In this document: positions 7,353 through 14,669 of the stretch, piece by piece
Position numbering within the stretch: the stretch's first letter is position 1
Layout of the letters: the number at the start of each line of letters is the position of its first letter
Assembly: GCA_963823675.1 (NCBI GenBank)
Contig: CAWGMT010000013.1
Coordinates: 434,001-498,000 of the forward strand
DNA: 64,000 nucleotides
Reading direction: 5' to 3'
Origin: CAWGMT01 sp963823675
GTDB lineage: Bacteria > Planctomycetota > Planctomycetia > Isosphaerales > Isosphaeraceae
Notes under the pieces: model-generated
Databases searched by the model: none
What the model was told of the DNA's origin: nothing
Seen by the model: the letters and a program-made list of their open reading frames with translations, nothing else
Program-made: the position numbers and the translations under genes

Positions 7353-10300
7353 GTGGCCAGCGTGCAACTTGGTAACGTCCTACGGCAGATCCAGCGTCTC
7401 TATTCCGGCGGGTCCGCCGCGGGGCTCACCGATTCCGCGCTCCTCGATCGGTTCGCGAGCGAGCGTAACGAGGATGCCTTTGCGGCGCTGGTCGCCCGGC
7501 ACGGCCCGATGGTCTTGGCCGTCTGCCGAGGTGTGCTCCGCGACCCGGTTGACGCTGAGGACGCTTTCCAGGCCACCTTCCTCATCCTGGTCCGCAGGGT
7601 TGGCTCACTTCGGGTTCAGGGCTCGCTGGGAGGTTGGCTGCACCGTGTGGCCCATCGCGTCGCTGTCCGGGCCAACGTCGATTCTGCGCGAAGGATGTCC
7701 CGAGAGCGTCGGGGGGTAGAAATGGATGCGATCGCCGGACGAGACGGCGCAACGGGGGATCGCTGGGCTTCGCACCTGCACGAGGAGATCGCGCGGCTGC
7801 CCGAGGCGTTCCGGCGGGCGGTGGTCCTTTGCGACCTGGAAGGGATGACGCAAGTGGAGGCGGCGCGAGAACTGGGGTGTGGCGAGGCGACGCTGCGGCG
7901 GCGGCTGGCCGGGGCCCATGAGCGTCTGAAGAGGCGGCTGGAACGGTCCGGCTTTGCGGGCGCGGTCGGCCCGCTGGCCGCACCTTTGGTGAAGCTCAAT
8001 CCCGTGCCGGCCGCATGGATCGATGCAGTCGCCCACAGCGCGGCGGCCGAGGCGGCGGGGCAAACGGTGATGTCGACCACGGGCCACTTGGCTGCCGCCG
8101 TACTCGGCGCTATGACTCGCGCCCGCCACATGAAGCTCGCGGTCCTCTTGGTCGCTAGCATCGGACTGGCGACGGCCTGGAACGCCGTCCGTGGCCCGCA
8201 CGATCGACCCCCGGCCGCGGACAGGGACGGACCTGGTCGGAATCGGAAAGCAGCCGAGCACCCGGCGACCCATCGCGAACCGCTCGCCGCCGGGGTCGAC
8301 CGGCCTGTGGGCGCAGCGAAACCCGCTGGCGACGACCTGCCCAATAACACAAGATCCGCCGTCGTCGGACGCGTGATCGACGTGACGGGGAACCCGCTGG
8401 CGTTCGTCTCGGTCGGGCTCGCGCCCGTCGCGAATAATCTTGATGACTTTTACATGAATAATGTGGTCGCGCGGACAATCACCCAAGCGGATGGGCGATT
8501 CGCGATCCCCCCGGTTGAACCTGGCGACTACCAGATCGCGCCGCTGCCGGACATCGAGATCGAGGGAGGCGAGACGCGACCCGAGTGGCTGCCGCGTGAC
8601 TACCGCAAGTATGCGGCTCAGGGTGCCGGCCTTCGCCGCGCCCAGCCGCTCACCGCGGTATTCCCCAAGCACGTGGTGAGCGTGAAAGCCGGCGCGGCCG
8701 CGCCCCAGGTCGAGCTCAGAGCCATTCCGCAAGTGCTCTTCTCGGCCAGTATTGTGGACAGCCAGGGCAAGCCCGCCAGCGCCCTTTCATCGTACCGCAT
8801 CGACGGGCGCCTCGACGCCGAGCCCTGGTCGTCCGAGTTCCGGCCGGACCACGACCGAGTGGGCGGGATGAGTGTGCTTGTTCCCCTTGGCCTCAAGGAT
8901 GCGCAGGTGGACTGCGCCGGCGAAAATGTGTACTGGACCTGGGACCCGGGCGGCCCGCGTGTGAACTTCTACCATGTCCGCTTGAAGGTCGTCGATGGCG
9001 ATCGTCTTGGCATTCTCATCCAGCGGTACAAGAGTGCGACGCTGGAGATCCGGCTTCGAACCAGTGCGGGCGAGCTGCCGCGCGACCCGAACGTGCGCGT
9101 CTCCTATCCCATTCACAGGGGCGGCGACGGCGGACCGATACCCAATCGTGTGGCAGCCGATGTTTATCGGTTGGACCAGGAGCTTCTCCCCGGTCGCAAT
9201 ACCGTCGTCCAGGTTCGCGCACCAGGCTTTAAGAGCATGATGACCAAACCGTTCCAGTTCACCGAGGAGGGCCAGCACGGCGTTGTCGAGTTGACCCTTG
9301 AGCCGGGCCAGAGCACGCCGGGAATCCGCCTCTCGGACGCAGTCCCGATCGTGCTGAGAACGCCGGTCGGCAAGCCGATCATCGCGCCGGCACCGCCGGT
9401 GGAACCGGCTCGCGCGATCGTTTGCCGGGCCGTTGATAAAGACACTACTCTGCCTGTGGCCGGTGCCGTTGTCACCTTCGGCGTCGAACAACGCACTGAC
9501 GAGGACGGTAAAGACGACTACGACTCATTAGAATCGTATAAGACGAAAACCGACCACGACGGCCGGTTCACGGTCAACGTGCCTGAGAAGTACCTCCCCG
9601 ACCCGTCGCCCGCGCGATGGTTGAATGTGTGGGTCACGATCAGTCACCCGCGCTACGTGACCTACTTAGACATTGCCGACACGAGAGAGATCGCCAAGAA
9701 CGGCATCTCGGATACCTTCCCTGCGTTCCGTACCGTAAAGCTTCTGCCGGCGCGCACGCTCATGGGCCGGCTGCTCGGCGCCGACGGCAGGCCGCTGCCC
9801 AAGGTCCCTATTTACAAACAATACGACCTCGCCGCCTGGCCGCGCGACGCGGAACACTCGGTCACCGGCGAGGACGGCCGATTCAGTGCCAGGGTGCCTC
9901 TGCACGCCGCGCTCAAACTGGAATTTCGCGCACGCGAGGCGGCGCGGCTTTATCACGACGTCGGGCCCAACCAGACCGATCTTGGCGACATACGCCTCCA
10001 TCCGGGCGTGAGGATCACCGGCCGAGTCGTCGATGCCTCTGGCAAGCCGGTACCGTGGATCAGTGTAACCACGCCGGCGACACCCGATTCGACCAGGCAG
10101 CCGAACTTCGTCTACACGACCGACGACGAGGGGCGGTTCAGAAGCGGCGGCTTGCCGCACGGCAATTACCTGGTCACGGTCGGCGGCATGCACAGAACGG
10201 CAGGCAAAGAGGAGTCGCCGACCCCGGCCGAGGATGCGCCGGATGTTTATGTCCCGGTGCCCGTAGTCATCCGCGACGGCGACGCCGAATCGGAACTCAC

Positions 10301-10988
10301 CCTCCGCCCGGTGGAGTCCGTTCGCTTCAAAGCGACTTTCTTCTGGCCGCTCACCAAGATCGATCCAAGAGCTAGTCCGAAGAAAGCGCCACCCGATGAC
10401 GGCGATCCCGCGGCATTGGCGGAAGCCTATAAGGACGAGCCGGCGATCTTCGTAAGAGGGAAGTATCACGGCATGGAATGGGCGAGCCAGTATTCGTTCG
10501 CGGCCGCGGCCGAGCAACCCGGCACGTACACCGTGCGCGTGCCCAAAGGGCTGACGGACGCGACATTGTTCCTCGGCATGATCCAGGGCCTCCCGCGGTG
10601 GTTCCGACTCGACCCGAAGTCGCCCGAGCTCTTCGGCACCGCCTATCGTCTCGACCGGGTCGACGCCGATCGGCTTGGTATTCAGATCCGCCCCTATCGT
10701 CTAACCACGCTCCGGGTCGTGGTCAGCGGTTCGCGGCCGGACGAAATCACGGTGAGGCCCCGGTACGTCCGCCAGGCGGAGATGAAAGCGGCCGGAGTTG
10801 TCTTCGACCCGTTGCCGCCGCTATCACCGGATACCGACGGAAAATTTCGTCTGTATGTTCTTCCGGGCGAGGAGCTGGAAATCTCTGCGACAGCTCGCGG
10901 CAACGCGACCGCGACCGCCCGCGTCGAGCTCGCCGAGGGAGAAACCCGGGAGTTACGGTTGCGATTCACCAAGAACGAGCGAAGATGA
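7353..10988 (+). CDS. ECF sigma factor fused to TM segment and carboxypeptidase-regulatory-like domains
   Basis: About 1211 aa from GTG 7353, chosen because RBS and start match the paralogue at 4050 (an upstream GTG at 7320 is in frame). Sigma region 2 is at about residues 30-110 (LLDRFASERNEDAFAALVARHG, DAEDAFQATFLIL) and region 4 at about 147-205 (LPEAFRRAVVLCDLEGMTQ, a helix-turn-helix). A membrane segment lies near 250-270 (MKLAVLLVASIGLATAW). Behind it is about 900 residues with several carboxypeptidase-regulatory-like beta sandwiches (GRVIDVTGNPLAFVSV, GRLLGADGRPLPKVP, GRVVDASGKPVPWIS). The layout suggests a sigma factor tethered to the membrane and controlled by its own extracytoplasmic sensor. 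It is the only complete member of the local family. No separate anti-sigma gene is visible. Confidence 0.9.
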   Translation: MASVQLGNVLRQIQRLYSGGSAAGLTDSALLDRFASERNEDAFAALVARHGPMVLAVCRGVLRDPVDAEDAFQATFLILVRRVGSLRVQGSLGGWLHRVAHRVAVRANVDSARRMSRERRGVEMDAIAGRDGATGDRWASHLHEEIARLPEAFRRAVVLCDLEGMTQVEAARELGCGEATLRRRLAGAHERLKRRLERSGFAGAVGPLAAPLVKLNPVPAAWIDAVAHSAAAEAAGQTVMSTTGHLAAAVLGAMTRARHMKLAVLLVASIGLATAWNAVRGPHDRPPAADRDGPGRNRKAAEHPATHREPLAAGVDRPVGAAKPAGDDLPNNTRSAVVGRVIDVTGNPLAFVSVGLAPVANNLDDFYMNNVVARTITQADGRFAIPPVEPGDYQIAPLPDIEIEGGETRPEWLPRDYRKYAAQGAGLRRAQPLTAVFPKHVVSVKAGAAAPQVELRAIPQVLFSASIVDSQGKPASALSSYRIDGRLDAEPWSSEFRPDHDRVGGMSVLVPLGLKDAQVDCAGENVYWTWDPGGPRVNFYHVRLKVVDGDRLGILIQRYKSATLEIRLRTSAGELPRDPNVRVSYPIHRGGDGGPIPNRVAADVYRLDQELLPGRNTVVQVRAPGFKSMMTKPFQFTEEGQHGVVELTLEPGQSTPGIRLSDAVPIVLRTPVGKPIIAPAPPVEPARAIVCRAVDKDTTLPVAGAVVTFGVEQRTDEDGKDDYDSLESYKTKTDHDGRFTVNVPEKYLPDPSPARWLNVWVTISHPRYVTYLDIADTREIAKNGISDTFPAFRTVKLLPARTLMGRLLGADGRPLPKVPIYKQYDLAAWPRDAEHSVTGEDGRFSARVPLHAALKLEFRAREAARLYHDVGPNQTDLGDIRLHPGVRITGRVVDASGKPVPWISVTTPATPDSTRQPNFVYTTDDEGRFRSGGLPHGNYLVTVGGMHRTAGKEESPTPAEDAPDVYVPVPVVIRDGDAESELTLRPVESVRFKATFFWPLTKIDPRASPKKAPPDDGDPAALAEAYKDEPAIFVRGKYHGMEWASQYSFAAAAEQPGTYTVRVPKGLTDATLFLGMIQGLPRWFRLDPKSPELFGTAYRLDRVDADRLGIQIRPYRLTTLRVVVSGSRPDEITVRPRYVRQAEMKAAGVVFDPLPPLSPDTDGKFRLYVLPGEELEISATARGNATATARVELAEGETRELRLRFTKNERR

Positions 10989-11029
10989 CGAACCGGCCCG
11001 CAGCTCGGTCACGTGACAAGGAGAATGCG

Positions 11030-11321
11030 ATGCGAATCATCGGCGTGCTGGCGATTGTAACCATCCTCCAATTCGGGTCCGCCGTCAGGGCTCGAGGCGA
11101 AATCGGACGGGGCAAAGACGATCCCGGTCGTCTTCGAATCTATGGGGACCGTCGTCAACAAGTTAGCGGGATCGGTCAACCTAGGCTCGATCCGGGTGGA
11201 GCCTGAATTCGCGACCCTCGATCTTCCCGCGTCGTTGCGGACCGAGATCCAATATGAGGGCGACACTTTGGCAAATGTCACGCCAACATCAGCCCAATGT
11301 CGCACTCACGGTAGACACTGA
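11030..11321 (+). pseudogene. Exported protein remnant with an internal frameshift
   Basis: ATG 11030 opens a clear signal peptide (MRIIGVLAIVTILQFGSAVRA). In that frame the protein soon turns into low-complexity sequence and stops at 11206. From about 11110 another frame carries normal-looking protein (PVVFESMGTVVNKLAG, then SIRVEPEFATLDLPASL) and stops at 11319-11321, inside the tRNA-like sequence. A single indel between about 11095 and 11120 would join them. The product would still be short (about 95 aa), so the 3' end may have been replaced by the tRNA-derived repeat. Family unknown. Confidence 0.5.
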
Positions 11322-11377
11322 GGACTTGAAATCCCCTGGGGGGTAACTCCGTGTGGGTTCGAATCCCACCGCCGGTA
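11290..11377 (+). pseudogene. Degenerate tRNA-Leu-like sequence (copy A)
   Basis: A D-loop-like ggtagacac, an anticodon-loop-like cttgaaa (11325-11331), a long variable arm, a T arm gtgggttcgaatcccac (11353-11369) and an acceptor end cgccggta resemble a class II tRNA of Leu type. No matching 5' acceptor strand is present, and the anticodon stem has a mismatch. Read literally the anticodon would be TGA, unlike any Leu tRNA. It is judged a decayed copy or an attachment-site remnant. Confidence 0.55.
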
Positions 11378-11535
11378 TTGGGCTTGCGACGATTTTCGAG
11401 TCGCGCAAGGAAGCTAAGTTTACTGCAACTTTGCAGCGCCTGCGGGGCTGCCATTGGCATCGCATTGCCTGGGATCGGGCGAGGAATCCTTTCGTTCGCG
11501 TCGGAACTGCCCGAAATACCTCGCCGAGGGACTTG
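11351..11535 (+). repeat. tRNA-Leu-derived direct repeat, copy A
   Basis: The T arm and acceptor end plus about 155 downstream bases are repeated at 30541-30711 in the same orientation. Shared blocks include ccgccggtattgg, gacgattttcg, tgggatcgggcgaggaa and ttcgttcgcgtcggaactgc, continuing through cccgaaatacctcgccga. Copy A has about 16 extra bases near 11416-11432. The rest of 11322-11795 holds no recognisable gene. Confidence 0.85.
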
Positions 11536-11795
11536 GAAGTCCTGGCCGTATCCTGCGCCGTCGAGAACCGAAACAGAACGGCTGCGCGAGCGGGCAACGG
11601 GCAGTGAGGGCACAGCCAGCCGCGTTGTAAACTGGTGCAACGTCAACATAGCTAGCGATTGAGAGCAGGCACAGGCTTGCGACGGGCTCGCGCCGCAATG
11701 CATGTCCTAGCTCTCCTGACCTTCCTTCGCCGTCCTGTCGATGTAAGATGGCATAGGAGGACTTTCGAGAAAGCCGTTACGATTGGTGGCCTGCA

Positions 11796-12986
11796 ATGTT
11801 CATCCCCAGCATAAGATATGGCTTCGTTCGAGCCCGCCAACTGGAGGGAACGTATCCAGGCGACCCGAAGTTGGGCGCCTGGCCAATCACGTCCAACCGG
11901 ACGCTCTTCGGATGGGGCCAGGTCGGCGAGGATGAGTGGTCGTACTTTCGAGGCCAGGACGAATTCGCCGCCCCCGAGCCGCCCGGCCTGGACGAATCCG
12001 CAAAACGCCATCGGGTTCATCATTATCAGCGCATCAGGAATTCCTCGGAGGCACGCGCGATCCTGGAACGCAACGGCAAGATTCTCACCCGGCTGTCGAA
12101 AGGCCATCCTCTGGGGCAAGTCGGCCGGCCGCTCGAAGTGAAGGTAGCCTTCGAGATCACCCAGGACTTCTTGAAAGCGCCCCGGGGACTGATTGTCAAT
12201 CCTCCGGCGGGAAGCCCTGTCATCGGAGCGCACGCGGTCCCATTGATCGGCTATAGTCGCAGCCAAAAATGGTTTGAATTTGGCGTCCTATGGTCCGGCT
12301 GGGGCGACAATCAGCGTGGTTATATGCCGTTAGAGTTTTTTGATAACTGCATGATCGATTCCTGGTGTATTGACCTTTCTTCGCCCAGCCTGCCCAAAAT
12401 CCCGGGCATTGGCGAGCTTCGCTGGGACGTACCTGATCCCTTAGGAGATCGTTTTCACGCCCTGGAACTCTATGATGGGGATGCTGACGAACGGATGGCT
12501 TGGTCGTTCGCGGTCCGTAGGGGAGCTTGTCTCGACATTGAGGAGTTTTACGTCAGGCCAGCCTATCGTCTCCGCGGTTATGGCACGCGCTTGACGGGGA
12601 TGGTCCTTGACCTCGCCGAGAGGAAGGGATTGTCGCTGCGGGGGTGGATTGCCTTCGCTGATTGCGAGGAGGCAAACCGCCCCGCACTCGCAAGCATCCT
12701 CTCCAAGCTCGGCCTGAACATCCGCCGCAGCGGAGTGCGATGGGCCGCCTATCGGGCCGCTCCTAGCAAGCGGAAGGAGATCGTCTTCGACTCAATCGGC
12801 GTCCCGCCCAGGCCTGCCTATGCGAAGAACTCGTCGTCAATCGCGGCTTCACGCTCCCGTCCAGCGGAGAATGAGCAGAAGGTGATTTCATATGAGGGGC
12901 AATTGACGGACGAGGCCCTGTGTGAGGTCGCCGACGCACTTTTCTGCTCCTTGGACGCGGAGGAGGCGGCCGATGGCCGTTCATAA
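11796..12986 (+). CDS. Papain-like fold / GNAT acetyltransferase fusion with antitoxin-like tail
   Basis: 396 aa from ATG 11796. Residues 1-200 resemble the C1A papain family after the catalytic-Cys segment: YGFVRARQLEGTYPGD, then GAHAVPLIGYSRSQKWFEFG (His site) and WSGWGDNQRGYMPLEFF. The usual QxxCGSCW segment is absent; upstream codons back to the stop at 11754 contain no Cys, and the NSWG Asn is not conserved. It is therefore probably a pseudo-protease. Residues about 245-320 look like a GNAT domain (DIEEFYVRPAYRLRGYGTRL). The last 25 residues (LTDEALCEVADALFCSLDAEEA) resemble short antitoxins that precede planctomycete MazF genes. The stop overlaps the mazF-like start by 14 bases, suggesting translational coupling. 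The domain calls are by eye. Confidence 0.6.
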   Translation: MFIPSIRYGFVRARQLEGTYPGDPKLGAWPITSNRTLFGWGQVGEDEWSYFRGQDEFAAPEPPGLDESAKRHRVHHYQRIRNSSEARAILERNGKILTRLSKGHPLGQVGRPLEVKVAFEITQDFLKAPRGLIVNPPAGSPVIGAHAVPLIGYSRSQKWFEFGVLWSGWGDNQRGYMPLEFFDNCMIDSWCIDLSSPSLPKIPGIGELRWDVPDPLGDRFHALELYDGDADERMAWSFAVRRGACLDIEEFYVRPAYRLRGYGTRLTGMVLDLAERKGLSLRGWIAFADCEEANRPALASILSKLGLNIRRSGVRWAAYRAAPSKRKEIVFDSIGVPPRPAYAKNSSSIAASRSRPAENEQKVISYEGQLTDEALCEVADALFCSLDAEEAADGRS

Positions 12987-13287
12987 CCGGAGCGAGGTCT
13001 GGCTCACCGATCTCGGGTACGCTGGCAAGACGAGGCTTTGCCTTGTCCTTAGCGTACCGGCCGGTGATCGTGATCGAGCCTTGGTCACCCTGGTGGTCCA
13101 TACGACGGCTTTGCGAGACTCGGATTTTGAAGTGGAAGTTGGGGCGAATTTCCTCAAGAGCGGCGCCTTCGACGTCCAGAACATCGTGACGGTGCCACAC
13201 GCCAAGTTGCTTCGAAAGCTGGGGACGCTGCGGCACGACCAGTTTGAAAAAGTCGTTCGGGCTGTCATCCAGTGGTTGGGACTCTGA
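12973..13287 (+). CDS. MazF/PemK-family toxin
   Basis: 104 aa from ATG 12973, preceded by ggaggcgg inside the upstream gene. The N-terminus has the family pattern GE/SEVWLTDLGYAGKTRLCLVLS (strand-loop-strand with the basic RNA-binding loop). The middle (ALVTLVVHTTALRDS) and end (FDVQNIVTVPHAKLLRKLGTL) also fit MazF/PemK endoribonucleases and match their usual length. The family cleaves mRNA and is neutralised by a small antitoxin. Here the only candidate antitoxin is the tail of the overlapping upstream gene (inference). It lies at the edge of a region rich in mobile-element debris. Confidence 0.8.
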   Translation: MAVHNRSEVWLTDLGYAGKTRLCLVLSVPAGDRDRALVTLVVHTTALRDSDFEVEVGANFLKSGAFDVQNIVTVPHAKLLRKLGTLRHDQFEKVVRAVIQWLGL

Positions 13288-13395
13288 CGAGACAAGTCTG
13301 GGCTTCAGGCCCTGCTTTTCGTAAGAATCGCGGCAATCAACTCGAATTCATGACCGTCGCATCGAAACCGGGCGAGATGCGGCCGAGATCCACAC

Positions 13396-13478
13396 TGACC
13401 CGACGCGCGAGCGAGGGACCCCGGCCGAGTCCGGAGGCAGATGCATCGTCGTTCCCCTCGCTTGCGCATCGGATTGAC
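13396..13478. repeat. Imperfect palindrome, REP-like hairpin
   Basis: The left arm (tgacccgacgcgcgagcgag, 13396-13415) is imperfectly complementary to the right arm (13454-13478; its reverse complement begins tgtcaatccgatgcgcaagc). About 35 bases lie between them. Palindromes of this kind are mobilised by REP-associated Y1 transposases, remnants of which lie nearby. The rest of 13288-13669 shows no gene. Confidence 0.5.
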
Positions 13479-13669
13479 ACGCGAAGAGCCAGCGGAGGGC
13501 TGAAAACTGCGAAGTGGCCGGTCCCTGCCCGGTTTGTTCGCTGTAGACCCCAAAATACGCGGTTTTCGCGTAGGAACCGACGGCGCCAGACGTTCGTTCC
13601 TTCCAAGGTGCGCGGCGAGCCGCGTGGCCGATGCCCGAATCGGCTCGCGATCGGACCTTCGTGCCCTCG

Positions 13670-13885
13670 TCAGGTCGCCACGCATCCGCCCAGGTTGGGC
13701 ACTCGTCGCAGGCCCAGGCGCTCGGCGACTTCCCTCAGACGCTTCCGGCTGGCGGCGAAGAAGCGGCCGAAGAGGCTCCCCTTGCTCAGTCCGAATCCAA
13801 CCGCACCAGCACGTGCAAATGGTTATCCATCACGGAGAACCCGCCCGCCGCCACCGAGTAAATCTGAGCAAGTTCGATGGCAATG
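13670..13885 (-). pseudogene. Remnant of a Y1 (REP-associated/IS200-like) transposase
   Basis: On the minus strand, IELAQIYSVAAGGFSVMDNH and then LHVLVRLDS carry the HUH-type motif region of a Y1 transposase. The motif is followed directly, in another frame, by the C-terminal tail SKGSLFGRFFAASRKRLREV to NLGGCVAT and a stop at 13670-13672. The middle of the gene has been deleted. The tail recurs at 18141-18490 and 18748-18860. Not functional. Confidence 0.7.
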
Positions 13886-13934
13886 GTCGATCAATCGGGG
13901 AGATACACCCTCCAACTCGCGATCAGACATCCGC

Positions 13935-14462
13935 TCAACCAAAGACGATCTTGACTTGTTGCGGAGACAGCTTGGTCACGACCAACTTCTCCTTGTAAAA
14001 CTCACCCACCCCCTTCACAAGCCATATATAAATATCTATCATATTTCTAGATGATTGATAGTTGATAATTAAAGTGTTATCGCGCTCCCAATTGTAATCG
14101 AATCGAGGAGGATGAGCATTTTGTATTGTTGACGTCATCATGACATGAACATTTTCAAGTCCTAGAATCATGTCCTTGGCGTTCTTGAATTGCTTGACGA
14201 TCGGGGAGTAAAGTCTTGGAGCATAGGTACAGCACCAATACGAGCCAAAAGCGTCCGCCGCTTGTTGGGACGTGATTTCGAGGACTTTGCAGGTGGAAGC
14301 AAGGAGCTTGTAGACTTGATCATCCGGGACGTCAGATGGTGGCAACCGGAATTTGCTGGACTGCGATTGAAGTCCCGAGTGGGTCAGGATCGCATTCCAC
14401 TTGTCTTTTCCAAACCGGGTCTCGACGAGTTCCGCCAGGCAGTTTGTAATCGTTGCTTTCAT
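13935..14462 (-). CDS. H-NOX (HNOB) haem-binding gas sensor
   Basis: 175 aa, the full length of a stand-alone H-NOX. Landmarks are the start MKATITNCLAELVETRFG, DVPDDQVYKLL, the proximal haem histidine His106 (NVHVMMT), the following HPPRF, and the haem-propionate motif Y135-x-S137-x-R139 (YQSSR). These proteins bind NO or O2 through ferrous haem and control a partner such as a histidine kinase or cyclase. No partner is adjacent: downstream is transposase debris, and upstream (divided by 207 bases) is the msrPQ operon on the same strand. Base composition is more A+T-rich than the neighbours, suggesting acquisition. The start ATG is well supported by family length. Confidence 0.88.
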   Translation of the reverse strand: MKATITNCLAELVETRFGKDKWNAILTHSGLQSQSSKFRLPPSDVPDDQVYKLLASTCKVLEITSQQAADAFGSYWCCTYAPRLYSPIVKQFKNAKDMILGLENVHVMMTSTIQNAHPPRFDYNWERDNTLIINYQSSRNMIDIYIWLVKGVGEFYKEKLVVTKLSPQQVKIVFG

Positions 14463-14669
14463 GGATTGACCCGCCAGTCTTACTCACCTCGTGTGAGGCT
14501 TGGTCAAAGAGTGGGTTGAAGTTTTCCGCTTTGATAATATCTCTCTGTCTTGTTCCCGGGAACACGATCGTTTCAAGGGCGGCGCTGCTGTTCTGCGTCT
14601 TGTTCCCAGCGCGGCGATGAGATGAGACCGATCGCGAAACGCATTAGCTCTAACCAAACCCACCGTTGC

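Noticed and set aside
11290..11377. A functional tRNA-Leu or tRNA-Ser
   Set aside because: No complementary 5' acceptor strand, a mismatched anticodon stem and an anticodon (TGA) that does not fit a Leu tRNA body.
11278..11703. Minus-strand frames containing TGGGIRTHT-like peptides
   Set aside because: This peptide type is the antisense translation of a tRNA T arm and acceptor, a common false gene; the same occurs at 30492-30815.
12026..12266. Minus-strand frames opposite the papain-like gene
   Set aside because: The plus strand carries recognisable domains and a coupled downstream toxin; the reverse frames do not.
13272..14054. A 260-codon plus-strand frame
   Set aside because: It is the opposite strand of repeat and transposase debris and the H-NOX gene; peptides such as LTRRASEG come from palindromic repeats.
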